Positions 1 to 10,282 of a stretch of DNA of 64,000 bases are shown here, piece after piece (position 1 is the first letter of the stretch; every line of letters starts with the position of its first letter). The notes below the pieces were generated by a model. That model did no database searches. It worked only from the letters and a program-made list of their open reading frames with translations, and had not been told where the DNA came from. Made by a program: the position numbers and the translations under genes. The stretch is from Diorhabda sublineata (Eukaryota; Arthropoda; Insecta; Coleoptera; Chrysomelidae): assembly GCF_026230105.1 (NCBI RefSeq), contig NC_079482.1, positions 5,270,001 to 5,334,000 of the forward strand. Reading direction: 5' to 3'.

Positions 1-815
1 GGATAGCTCCAAAACAGCAGATAAGTCCAATTTTGAATTGGACAATATGAAAGATGTGTTAGATAAAGCCTTAAACGGAAAAGGACAGCTTCTCAGTTTC
101 CTAGCTATGTGTTTTCTCGATCTAAAGTGATTTGAGATTGCCTGGACAACTTGAGTGGTACAAGGATAGCTCCAAAACAGCAGATAAGTCCAATTTCGAA
201 TTGGACAATATGAAAGATGTGTTAGATAAAGCCTTAAACGGAAAAGGACAGCTTCTCAGTTCCCTAGCTATGCGTTTTCTCGATCTAAAGTAATTTAAGA
301 TTGCCTGGACAAGTAAAGTGATACAAGGATAGCTCCAAAACAGCAGATAAGTCCAATTTTGAATTGGACAATATGAAAGATGTGTTAGATAAAACCTTAA
401 ACGGAAAAGGACAGCTTCTCAGTTCCCTAGCTATGCGTTTTCTCGATCTAAAGTGATTTGAGATTGCCTGGACAACTTAAGTGGTACAAGGATAGCTCCA
501 AAACAGCAGATAAGTCCAATTTTGAATTGGACAATATGAAAGATGTGTTAGATAAGGCCTTAAACGGAAAAGGACAGATTCTCAGTTCCCTAGCTATGCG
601 TTTTCTCGATCTAAAGTGATTTGAGATTGCCTGGACAACTTAAGTGGTACAAGGATAGCTCCAAAACAGCAAATAAGTCCAATTTTGAATTGGACAATAT
701 GAAAGATGTGTTGTATGAGGTCTTAAAAGGAAATAGACAGCTACTAATTTCTTATCAATGCATTTGCTCAATTCAAAGTGGTTTGGGAAGGTCTGGACAA
801 TTTAAATGGTGGATG
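1..815. repeat. Tandem array, 163-bp unit, five copies
   Basis: Units begin at 1, 164, 327, 490 and 653, giving an exact 163-bp period. Units 1-4 are nearly identical, differing at scattered single bases. Unit 5 follows the consensus to about 711 and then diverges strongly, though the unit end (TGGACAATTTAAATGGT) is still recognisable near 800, so this is the degenerate right edge of the array. The left edge lies outside the window. Because 163 is not a multiple of three, no frame stays open across units. It looks like a satellite or locally amplified repeat rather than coding sequence. Confidence 0.95.
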
Positions 816-1054
816 AAATTGTTGTTACCAGTGCCTAAAAACAAAGGAAATTTCCAAAACAAATGTTCTATGGATCCTACACGAGCATTTAAATTTGAAG
901 AAAATTAGTTCAAGATGGGTGCTTCGAGTAAAATGTTGAGAGCGATTTTTAAAGCTTTACAGAGAGGTCCAATTATATGTAATTCTATCAACAGTAAACA
1001 TGGATGCTTAATGGTGCGATAAGAGATGTCATGGAGGGGCTTCGGAAAGGGGAT

Positions 1055-1360
1055 CTCATTCCAAACAAAGCAAAGTTCACGAAAAGCACTAAAAAAGTTA
1101 TGACTACAATATTTTGGGACTGCAGGGGTCTGTCGATTGAGGAATCGAATACAATACAACCGTGAACTCTGACTTACTAAGACAGTTGCGTCCAAAAATT
1201 ATCGAAATCAGTGTGCGCTTGCTTAATGACAATGCTCCAGTCACAGTGCCTCGATTTCTCTGTGCACAAATTTGGCTTTACAGCCCTGATCTGGCCTTGT
1301 TCGACTATATTTTGTTCGCAATGCTAAAGGCCGAATTAAGGGGGCAAAAGATTTAACAAC
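1055..1360 (+). pseudogene. mariner transposase fragment (C-terminal half)
   Basis: Two adjoining frames give mariner signatures. KVMTTIFWDCRG near 1096-1131 matches the region before the second catalytic Asp. A second frame gives LLNDNAP followed by YSPDLALFDY and LKAELRG, the block around the second and third Asp. Only about 24 residues separate those two Asp, where the DD34D family has 34, so roughly 30 bp have been lost as well as the frame. No N-terminal half or terminal inverted repeats were found. This is a dead DD34D mariner. Confidence 0.75.
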
Positions 1361-2285
1361 GGTGATGAAATTTAACAGGTCGTGTATCAACATTTTGATT
1401 ATTGTATTTTTTTATTAATTATGTTTATTATTCATATTAAACTGTGACTAATCTCGAATCCGTTAAGTACTTAACTGATGTAACGTATTTCGAAGAAAAA
1501 ATGCATCTGCTCGCAAAATCCAAGGTCACCAATAAAATTTCCGGGAATCGTCAAATTGATATACATTTGCGGTTTCCTTAGTTTATCTAAATATTGATTG
1601 CGGTAAAATCAGAAAAACAATGCGCGACAAAAATGTTTGCAGACCTTATTTTAAGTTTATGAGTTCGTCGCCGTGGAAATGATTTTTTTTAAATTTTCAA
1701 CTTGTAAGTAATTCTAATATATTATCAAATATTCGCTACCGTATATAATAAGCCTAAGGTTTTAATGTATATTCAAATTAGATGAAAAATCTAAAACTTG
1801 AAGTTCAAAATATACTTTATTAGAATGAGAATAAGATAATTTATCGATAGGTATTATAATTAATTAAACGGAATACGATGAGGTTATGTTTAATTATAGA
1901 ATTACATATTTATAATTATAAAACAGACTACAAAAGAATCAAAGAAAATATTAGGAATAAACAAATAAAAAACAAAACACATAAAAGTAAGAAGGAGGAA
2001 ATTGTGTTTGGAAAAGATTGTTTAGAATACCAAAAACACAGAAGAAATTGAAGAATCTAGAGAAAACAAAGAACAAGGACTATAGATTCGAATAAGAAAA
2101 TACTCTAAAAACATTTTTTGATAGGTTGGAACGAACCTATAGTATCCGTTATTTCCTTACTTCATATGAGAACATGTTTATATTTTGTCGGTGAGACGAC
2201 AAGTTGAAACGTGTTGTCATTTATACTTTTTGGACCAAGATATCTTTTTGTGAAGTTCGTAAACGAATTGTTTTCGTTCTGGCAA
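1361..2285. other. AT-rich sequence, nothing recognised
   Basis: Strongly AT-rich, with short poly-A and poly-T runs and stops in all frames. I see no domain, terminal repeat or RNA gene. Confidence 0.6.
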
Positions 2286-2289
2286 ACTC

Positions 2290-3182
2290 ACACGTTTTAA
2301 AACGGGTAAGACCAAGGAGTTATCAGTTCAAACTCGTGTCTTAATAGCAAATATTCATAGTCTTCGCAAATGTAACCATGTACCATTGCTTCCGAATTAA
2401 AAATATCTCGACGTACCGTGGACTACAAAGTGAAAAAATATGCATCGGCGGCCTCAAAAAACCACAACACGCCAAAGATAAACGTACCGTATTAATCAGT
2501 AAACGTGATCCAGAGATAGCAGATCAATGAATCTAGGGATCCGTCTTTGAGTATTTCTACAGTTAAAAGAAGATTGAGAGAAGGTGAGAGAGAGTTTTAT
2601 GCAATGATGACTCAAAGTTTGAAGTTCTTGGGTCTAAAGTGTAAGTGTTTCTGCGTAGGTTAAAACCATGTATAATCCTGACTGTAAACCACGGCGGAGG
2701 CTCGGTGATGGTTTGGAGATGTTTTGGTGGAAGAGCAACTGGAGTAAAAATTAAAGAGGTTTGAATAAAGAAGGTTATAAAAAATATTAAAGGAAAATGT
2801 AGTACGTTCTGGCTAGCAAAATGTTTATCTTCCAGCATGACAACAATCGCAAGCATTCTTCAAAGTTGTACAAAGAGTATTTGAACGAATTGGCAAGGAA
2901 GAATTAAAATTAATGATTTGGCCGTCATAGTCGCCCGACCTCAACCCGATTGAGTTGTGGAGAAAATTGGACATGAAAGTCAGAAAGCAGTGTCCTACTT
3001 CCACTTCACATCGTTGGAATATCCTGAAAAAATAATAGAACCAAATAGACGACGATTATTTGTCCAAATTTGTCAAAATTGAGCATCGAAAAAATAAAAG
3101 TAAAAAGGGGTTACATTGATTAATCAAATATGTTAAAATTACAGAATGTAACTATAGGGTGGACAAACACTTTTGACCTGTA
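2290..3182 (+). pseudogene. Tc1-like transposon remnant (DD34E type)
   Basis: Around 2450-2585 the plus strand has a decayed helix-turn-helix segment ending in STVKRRLREG, as in the DNA-binding half of Tc1 transposases. At 2680-2740 is VKHGGGSVMVW, the Tc1 motif before the second catalytic Asp, then FQHDN near 2830 and SPDLNPIELW at 2930-2960 with the closing Glu. Stops and frameshifts interrupt all of it. The 3' terminal repeat, read inward from about 3182, is TACAGGTCAAAAGTGTTTG. I do not find its partner upstream, so the left end is lost. Confidence 0.8.
3157..3182 (-). repeat. Solo 3' terminal inverted repeat of the Tc1-like element
   Basis: The minus strand reads TACAGGTCAAAAGTGTTTG and continues into CACCC. 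It starts with the TACAG typical of Tc1 ends and lies just downstream of the Tc1 coding remnant. Confidence 0.6.
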
Positions 3183-3673
3183 TTGTCACTTTCTCATTAT
3201 TTCCTTTTGGTATTTTTCAAAATGTCATGGTATCTCCCATCCGTTCCTGATACTCTGACTTTTGTAGCCTTTCGTATCGAATTACAATCATTTTTTTCAT
3301 ATACAACGTAGTACATTTTCATCTCATTAATCTAGTACGTGTCTTTTTTCTTTCCCATATCACAAATTTGAAGTATTGGAGCCCATATTTCGATTTCGTA
3401 GAGTTGACTGAGCTTCATAACTGTCGTAGGTCAATAGACAAGTTGGGATTACACCCAATATCCCAGGATAATCGGCACGCATGCCTATTCTCGGACAATA
3501 GATTATTCGTCGAAAAATGACCAACCGTTTGTCTATTGTCCTGGGACTTTAGCTAAAATTCGGATAACAGAATAAGATAAAAAGAAATAGTTTAAAATAA
3601 GTCTTACTTATTTGTTTTGTGTACGTCAATCAATCATTTATTGCAACACGTGGATGCTTGGTAACATTGTTTG

Positions 3674-3695
3674 CCTAACCTAACCCAACCTAACC
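3674..3695. repeat. Short TTAGG-type (insect telomere-like) repeat
   Basis: CCTAACCTAACCCAACCTAA and its neighbours read on the minus strand as GGTTAGGTTGGGTTAGG, which is four to five copies of the insect telomeric pentamer with one substitution. It sits at the internal deletion junction of the Ginger-like element. Interstitial copies are common in insect genomes. Confidence 0.7.
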
Positions 3696-3699
3696 AGTC

Positions 3700-3950
3700 T
3701 GAGCATGAGCTTCTACAATTTTCTTATAATAATATTCTACAGGTACACAGTAAATAACAGCATATGTTTGTTTTTTTCTTTTTACGACTACGTGGCATTC
3801 ATTTTCGATTTGCAATAGTTCATAGCTATTCACATAATGATAGTAAGTATTGGAAGCTTTGGGTCCAGCTTCTCTGTCTGTAGGACCGGCGAGTAAAATT
3901 TGCTTTACTTTGTCTAACTGTTCTTTATCCCATATTCCGCGATTACCTTT
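3700..3950 (-). pseudogene. Ginger/KRBA2-like integrase N-terminal fragment
   Basis: The frame encodes a basic, tyrosine-rich segment ending in EAHAQTG and then a stop. In related integrases the His of this motif starts an H2C2 zinc-binding domain. Here the finger is cut off exactly where a TTAGG-like repeat begins (3674-3695), so the internal deletion junction lies there. One frameshift sits near 3783. No other integrase part is present in the element. Confidence 0.55.
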
Positions 3951-4159
3951 CTAACTATTAAACAATGTGGCCTTTTTCAATAGATATTCTATTATCCGAA
4001 TTTTAGCTAAAGTTCCAAGAGAATAGACAAACGCTTGGTCATTTTGTGACGAATAATCTATTGTCCGAGAACAGGGATGCTTTTCGCGCCATCAGCCAAC
4101 TGCCTATTGTCCTGGGATTTAGCTAAAATCCCAACTTTTCCATTGACCTGCGATATAAC

Positions 4160-4960
4160 TATTGCGTGCATTCTTATTTTAGTTTTCCTTAAAACCGTTT
4201 TGGATTTCAGGATGTGGTGTAACTTCTCTAATGTTTCATCAGTCTAGAAGTTCTACGTCTTTGTCAAATTTATCATCGATCTTCTTTCATATAACTTTTG
4301 ATGTTTATTCTTCTGTTAAGTAATTTCAACTCAATTCTAGTTGTTCCAATGGGATTCAACGTTACATATTGATTTTTCACCTCATTTATGTTCAAGCTTA
4401 TAGCTCATGTTGGTGATACCAATTTTTCCTTGTCTTTAGTTATCTTTTTCATTAAGATGTTGATTTATTTCCCCCTTTGTTAATATCTTATCCAAAGTCA
4501 TATTGGATATCTTTAGTCGTTAGTAGATGTCCTTGTGGCAGTCCTCAGTGTTTGGTTGAGTGCCAGTTATGCGGTATGTGAATTACTTGAATCTCTAGAT
4601 CATGTTGATAGTATTAAATGGATAGTTCATATTCACAGCAATGTCTTAGGATTTCTTTAAACATATAAATTTGATCAGTCTTGATCCAAACTTTCGCAAT
4701 CCACACTGATATTTTCCTAAGATATATTCAGCTTTCTTTTCGTTTCTTTATTATCATTATTTTTAGTACATTATACGCTGAATATAGTAGAGAAAAAGAG
4801 AGAATCAATTGAGACATCGAAGGACGATGTATAGAATCCAAAAGTAAACAAAAAGATTATTGATAACTAAAAAATTGTCGAGATACGAAGAAAACGAGAA
4901 CAAAAATGGTATGGACACAAATAAAAAAAAGAAATAAAGATGAAGAACACCAGATTAAAT
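4160..4960. other. No recognised feature
   Basis: AT-rich, with no open frame of note and no repeat that I could pair. Confidence 0.5.
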
Positions 4961-5732
4961 AGGAGGATCGTCCCAGAAGTACCTGGCCTGTAAATTTGTA
5001 AACAAGGAAAAAATTGCTCATCTTATACTTTTATTTGAAAGGTCTTACCCCAAACCAACCAACAAAACAGCGTCTTGGCGTTTTTGGCAATGTTTCAGTT
5101 GAATAAATCCGAATTTTTGCGCCGTTTCATAACCATGTATGAAACTTGGGTTTATAACTTCACACCCGAGGCAAAAGAACAATCAAAACAATGGACTGAA
5201 AAGGAAAAACCGGCTCCAAATAAGGCAAAGACCGTTCCATCTGCAGGCGTCGATTATTTGGGATAATTTCCATTGACTAACTTGAAGAAGGAAAAACTAT
5301 CAACTGCAAGTACTATGCGAACTTATTGCAACGTCTCAGCGAAGAAATCAAGCTAAAACTGCTACATTTGGTTAAGAAGAAAGTGTTGTTTCATCAAGAC
5401 AATGCACCAGCTCACACATCCGTTATTATAATGACTAAAATTAATTAATTAAAGTGTGAATTGCTACCACATGCATTCTATTCGCCAGATTTAGCCCCCT
5501 CGGATTATTTTCTATACCCAGACTTGAAAAAATGACTCGATGTTCAAAGATTTTCCAACACAAGAGGTGATGTCCGCAGAACTTGGCGATTCTTATTATA
5601 AAGACTTATTGAACATCGCTGGGAAAAGTGTATGGAACTAAAAGGAGATTACGTTGAAAAATAAATATATTTTTGTCCAAAATTTTTGTGTTTTCTTTGT
5701 TGGTCCAGATACTTCTGGAACCATCCTCATAC
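4961..5732 (+). mobile_element. mariner, irritans-like, N-terminal-deleted copy with both TIRs
   Basis: The left end begins AGGAGGATCGTCCCAGAAGT. The right end, read inward, begins TATGAGGATGGTTCCAGAAG. Between them the plus strand encodes the middle and C-terminal parts of a DD34D transposase: EFLRRFITMYETWVYNF at 5110-5160, KQWTEKEKPAPNKAKTV, then in other frames VLFHQDNAPAHTS near 5390 and YSPDLAPSDYFLYPDLKK near 5480-5530. The helix-turn-helix half is missing, explaining the 0.77-kb length against about 1.3 kb for a full copy. The first catalytic Asp is Tyr (MYETW), and several stops confirm it is dead. Confidence 0.88.
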
Positions 5733-5734
5733 TA

Positions 5735-7105
5735 CACCGAAGGGATGACTAAAGTTAAGGTGTAAAGAATAAGGAGAGTCAAGAAAGTAAAATAATGAAG
5801 AAAAATCGCTACAAATGCAAGAACCTATTAAAAAGAGAAACAATTAAACCCAATGCGAACTAAGAGCCAAACCCCAACTAAATAAATTTCAGATATAAAT
5901 CGTTTGTATTGCACTCAACAACAGAAAAAACTGACTCACGATTTAATGTTATTGATCTGGCAATAATTTATATTTATCTCTTTCTTTTACAAGGTGAGAC
6001 GTCGTCTCGTCTGGTTTCGTCGATATTTGAGACGCCCTTGATCCCTTGATATACTTTAGAGGTTACAAAAGATATAATACGATCAGATAATGAAAAAAAG
6101 AAAAGAATCGTACGTGCACTTAGCGTGTAATTGTATGTGAGAGAATAGTTAATATATATATACAGTATGTCCGTCTATTTCATTTGAACAGAATGTTTAT
6201 ACATTTCATTTTCGTGAAATATTGTGCAAGAGTTTGTCAATTTCATCCCGATACGCAGGGGTGGGTGTTCTTTAATCTGTAATTGAGAATCCAAAAAATT
6301 AGATATGAGCAATTCGTCTTATTTAGCACGTAAAACGAAGAGTCCGGTGAAACTAAATACACAACTTTAAGATTAGTTTATACAGTGCAAATTTGAAGTG
6401 AAAATAAGATAAAAAAATATGAAATAAAACCGCATTCTAATAAATTAGTGATAAAAACTATAGGAATCGGTGAGATTAAGTAATAACAGTGTTGGCAGTG
6501 TTGCCGGTTCTCAAGTTTAGAAGACACATCAAATATAAAAGTGAACTAACTGACTCCAAGGAGTAGGGGCTGGAATTGGTCGTTTTATTTACTACAAACA
6601 AACAAATAACGCTTGAAATGTTGAACAACGACGACACCTCTAGCGATGAAAAGAGTTAAAACAAAAGAGCATCTGAAAATGAAATTTTGGCGAAATCACG
6701 AAACTGAAAAAGATTGTAAATGAAGACAAATTATGAAAAAGTGATTGATACACAAATTATCAATAATAGTAAAACAAATTCTTAAAGAATAGAAAATAAA
6801 TAGAACTTGAAAAAGGTAATAAACGGATGAGACAAGAAAATGTGGCATTAAAACAGTTAATAGAAGGAACTAACCCAAGAGGGAGTAATATAGGAAAGGG
6901 GAAAGAATATAATGTCGTGGTACAAGGATAAGAACTTGATAAAAATAACTAAAACCTATTAAAGGGAAAAAGAAAAATATTTTATGCAAAATGCGTTAAA
7001 GATAAACATAGACAAGAAATTTTAATGAAATATTGCTACTATTAATAATTAAAAATGTGATGAAACATATGAACAAGTAAGAAATACAAAAAGTTACATA
7101 AACTA
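5735..7105. other. AT-rich sequence, nothing recognised
   Basis: No domain, paired repeat or RNA gene seen. A short self-complementary GAGACGTCGTCTC occurs near 5996, without further context. Confidence 0.5.
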
Positions 7106-7106
7106 C

Positions 7107-7625
7107 GAGGATGGTCCCAGAAGTAACTGGTCTAACATAAATGTTAGAAATATACGAACACATATAATATTATAAAAAATAAAGAAAAAAGTTCCATTAT
7201 GAAAATTTAGCAAATATGAAATTATTAAAAAGATAGAAAGTGTTAATTAAAAATATGTTGAAGTTGCTCCACTAATTGATCACTCGGTTTCTGGACTTGA
7301 TCAAATCCGACCAAGTGATTTTATCAAAGAAATACGAAATACCAAATATAAAGAAACTGTTGTTGATTGTTTCACTGTAAATGGATGTTGTTGCACCATT
7401 TATTGGAAATAAACTGATAGGTTTTAGTTTCAAAAATTGTTATTCATATTGAACCAATATCGCCATAGTTGAATCAAGTATCGTAGAAGATTTGTAATTT
7501 GCTGTTAGCTCCATACAATTTTCCCAGCGATGTCGATAAGTTTGAGACCCTTTTTATAATAAGAATCGTCGAGCTCCTCAGAATAACCATTAACTGCCGA
7601 CACCACCTCTTCTTCTTCTTCCTGC
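7107..7625 (-). pseudogene. mariner remnant, minus strand, irritans-like
   Basis: The sequence at 7107-7138 (ACGAGGATGGTCCCAGAAGT) is a terminal repeat of the same family as the 4961-5732 copy. At 7500-7600 the reverse strand matches the transposase C-terminal coding and 3' UTR of that copy, including the stretch containing CCCAGCGATGT. About 300 bp between the two (7140-7440) does not match, so the copy has been interrupted or rearranged. No catalytic motif survives. Confidence 0.6.
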
Positions 7626-7629
7626 TGTG

Positions 7630-7860
7630 TATAGGCATCATTGCCTGTTTTTCTTCACATCTTTCCCTCTGCTCAGTCATCTGGGAGGTTGTCACTCCAT
7701 CTTTTCCTAGGTGTTCCAAGGCTTCTTTGTCCTGCTGGTGATTTGTCCGCCTGCATGATCGCTGGGTGGATTGAGTAGCTTAGCGATTGTGTTACAGGTC
7801 CCAAGCCCGGGGAAAGTAGGAGTGTTGGTGGAACGGGTAAGCAGCCCATCCACCGTAAAA
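7630..7860 (-). pseudogene. Possible LINE ORF2 C-terminal tail
   Basis: The minus strand reads ADKSPAGQRSLGTPRKRW followed by SDNLPDD. The pattern R-x-L-G-x-P-R-K-R-W is typical of the last residues of many non-LTR ORF2 proteins. No reverse transcriptase or endonuclease motif is adjacent. It joins the mariner remnant on its left in a continuous open frame (7474-7719), which is probably an accident of insertion. Confidence 0.4.
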
Positions 7861-8107
7861 CCGAATATAGCTCATAGACCTACAAATTTGCCCTTCTTTG
7901 ATTTCAAACCATAGTACAAATCCACCTTCCGTAACTCCCGGGGACAACAATCAACAATAGACATATACACCCCGCACAGATACAAGAAGTAAGGACATTA
8001 AACTTCTCGAATGCAGGAAGTAACCACAGTTTGCTTCTGGGAAAAATCAAAATTAAACTTAACAACCTCTTCAATGTTGGAAAATCTTTGACTACCGAGG
8101 CATTTCT

Positions 8108-8350
8108 TCAAGAAACAATATCAGTACTGATTTGTTGATTTTCTGGCGTCGTCGCCTCTTTATGTCGACCTCTGCGATGCTGGTCATCCCAGGTCGTACG
8201 GCCTTGTTTAAACCCTGCTACCCAATATTTTACTGTTGACAGCGAAGGAACAATCTCACCCAGAGTAGAATCTAGCTCTTTAGCTTCTATATTGGTTGGG
8301 CTAACGCCTTTCAAATGAAAGAATTGTATGACATAACGATGATAAATTCA
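8108..8350 (-). pseudogene. mariner transposase N-terminal fragment
   Basis: The minus frame contains VIQFFHLKGVSPTNI, then STLGEIVPSLSTVKYWVAGF and RTTWDDQHRRGR. This is the paired helix-turn-helix start of mariner transposases, whose usual pattern is PSxSTVKYWVAEFKRGR. The frame ends shortly after the GRP-like linker. Nothing below 8100 continues the catalytic half, so the 3' part has been lost or replaced. Confidence 0.75.
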
Positions 8351-8559
8351 ATGAAAACTTTCACTATTGATTACTTAAAAGTGACGCTGTACACTAAAAC
8401 AGTGTAAAATAGTGTAAAAAATAAGACAAGAACAAAGTATGAAATATGAGCGTTCAGAAGTTAATAATTAATGTAGATTTTCCGAACTAACAAAAAAACA
8501 AGGCGATGGCCAAAGATGAGAAGGTGAGATGTCCCTTATCAAGCAACCATGCTGATATT

Positions 8560-9110
8560 GTTTTACATTTTTGGAGATAGTTGATGAATACAAATCCCAT
8601 GATTATATCAAAACATGGTCGCCATCACTATTGGGGCCGATTAAACCGTCTTTGCCCTTTTCGGATCAGGTTCGTCCTTTGCAGTCCACTATCATTTTCA
8701 TTTCATCTACAGTTATACAATGACGCAAAAAGTTGGTTCATTTTACTTAAATCGTGTCAGTGAAGCCTGGGAAATGATCATTCGATACTTTTAGTGAGCA
8801 AATTCAATTAACCAAGACAATTTTTCAGTTAGTATATGTCAAATGAGTTCTTTTAATATACTGATAACCTCTTTAATCTTAATACGATGGTTCTCTTGTA
8901 CCTTTTCGATGATATCGCTGGTTGTCGCAATTTTTGGTTGTCCTAAACAATCGTCGTCAGTCAAGCTGATACAGCCACGTTCGAATTCAGCTACCCAAAA
9001 TTTTACGGTCGTGAATGATGATACAAAGTGTCGAACTCATCTTTCATTCGCGTAGGCGCATTGCCTTTTAAAAACAAATTTTTAATGCTACCTAATTTTA
9101 TCCATTTTCA
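8560..9110 (-). pseudogene. mariner transposase, internally deleted, minus strand
   Basis: Read from right to left: NAPT-like start near 9060, FTTVKFWVAEFERG at about 9000-9040, CLGQPKIATTSDIIEKVQ, then HILTEKL near 8830-8860. After a deletion come ITVDEMK and WTAKDEPDPKRAKT near 8660-8720, then VMATMF near 8615. These are the ordered blocks of a DD34D mariner from its DNA-binding domain to just past the first catalytic Asp. The C-terminal third is missing. It is a second, distinct N-terminal copy next to the 8108-8350 fragment. Confidence 0.75.
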
Positions 9111-9700
9111 GAAAAATTCTCACAAACTCCTCTTCTTCCATGTACCTTGCTGGGTCTCCCTGACGTTGGCAAAAGCTGTACGCTTCTTTGCCAAACGAAA
9201 AAGTTTACCAGCCCTTGTTAATCCGGTCTAGCCTCGAATATTTTTGATCAATAACTTACGTCCTTAAAATTCGCTGTTGGACGTTTGCTTTTCCTAGTAC
9301 ATTTTCGTTTGTAACATGTTGTGTCCATTAAATACGAAGAATTTGTATGTGAAGCCACCAGTTCGTTCATCGTCCTAACTAAGCATTTGAAATTTTACTG
9401 AGAATCTCTCAAAGCATGCGAAAATGTATCTCCCAACTTATATTGATAAGTTTCGACAACTTCATATTGAGGTCGGAAACTTAAAAAAACCCTCGTATTT
9501 GAGGAACTAGGCTATAGATCTGATGAATAGGATGTATTCAACGCATTTGCATTCAACGTGCAGGTAATAAGTCTATAATGCGGCTCCAAATTGTTTGCGA
9601 TGTCTAAGTGCATTGACCCATTTTCGAAAAAAATCACGCTAGAATTTCATTCACGATCTGTTTAGTTGGAACGAATTGTTTGTAGACCACCTGGCGGCTG
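9110..9700. other. Unassigned; short open minus frame at 9110-9235
   Basis: The minus strand at 9235-9110 is open and reads ARYMEEEEFVRIF near its end, just upstream of the mariner start. I do not recognise it. The rest to 9700 has no recognisable content. Confidence 0.3.
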
Positions 9701-10040
9701 TTAAAAGAGCAGAGGAGAATTACTTCCGATTTACTTTGATGGCGTTTCGGTCGCTTATATAGAGGTCAGGCAACGCTCTCGAAAAATCGGCGGGAGGTCT
9801 CGTAAGTCCGTACTTTTTTGAAGGTCACGTGTCGAGCCAAAATTATCTGGAAATGTCATTTCATGCAGTAAGGAGATGTTCACTTAGGACAATGGAAAGG
9901 CAGACGAGGATTCGTTGAATGGCACGGTCATGTGATCTAACATCATTTGGTTTGTTCCTGTGGGGTTTTCTCAAAGACCGCGTTTTTGCACTAGGACCAC
10001 GTACCCTTCCCTACCTCCGAACTGCAATTCATTTTAACGC
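9700..10040 (+). pseudogene. DDE (Tc1/mariner superfamily) transposase C-terminal fragment
   Basis: The plus strand reads VSPYFFEGHVSSQNYLEM near 9815-9870, then MARSCDLTSFGLFLWGFLKD and FALGPRTLPYLRTAI to 10035. The order GPYFFE...SCDLTPxxFFLWGxLK is characteristic of insect IS630-type transposases of the kind encoded next door at 10283-11523, but the sequence differs enough to be a separate lineage. The catalytic Asp before FFLW is replaced (FGLFLW). Confidence 0.6.
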
Positions 10041-10282
10041 TGCATTTTTTTTTTTTTAATCAAATTTGTTGCCTGGCTCATAACGACTTCTGTATAAAAA
10101 AACCACTTTTTTGTATACATATTCTAGTGATTTTTGTGATAGTTTTTGAATATTTTCTTTCTATTAAATGAAAATCAATCTTTCAAACGTATGCCAGAAT
10201 TAATTAACGCAGACTTTCCTTTTGAATGGAATATGAATCCATATTACATCAGATTAAGCGTATTGTTCCCAAAGGAATTCAC

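Larger units (their letters stand above)
3422..4155 (-). mobile_element. Ginger-like DNA transposon, non-autonomous, long TIRs, TAAC target duplication
   Basis: Two long imperfect inverted arms, 3422-3578 and about 3985-4155, begin TGTCGTAGGTCAAT on the left and TATCGCAGGTCAAT as read inward on the right. They are flanked by the 4-bp direct repeat TAAC (3418-3421 and 4156-4159). Ginger elements typically have TGT-type ends and 4-bp target duplications. Inside, the minus strand is open for about 60 codons from 3950 down, containing GIWDKEQLDKVKQILL and ECHVVVKRK. After a -1 shift it continues as IYCVPVEYYYKKIVEAHAQTG, resembling the segment leading into the H2C2 zinc finger of retroviral-type integrases (KRBA2/Ginger-like). 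The DDE core is absent. Confidence 0.65.

Noticed and set aside
1..815. CRISPR array
   Set aside because: The 163-bp units are contiguous without unique spacers, and the DNA is eukaryotic.
621..908. Protein gene crossing the last satellite unit
   Set aside because: The 95-codon frame exists only because the diverged fifth unit lost stops. The first four units are closed in all frames.
3674..3695. Telomere or chromosome end
   Set aside because: Only four to five imperfect TTAGG units, embedded in a transposon with unrelated sequence on both sides.
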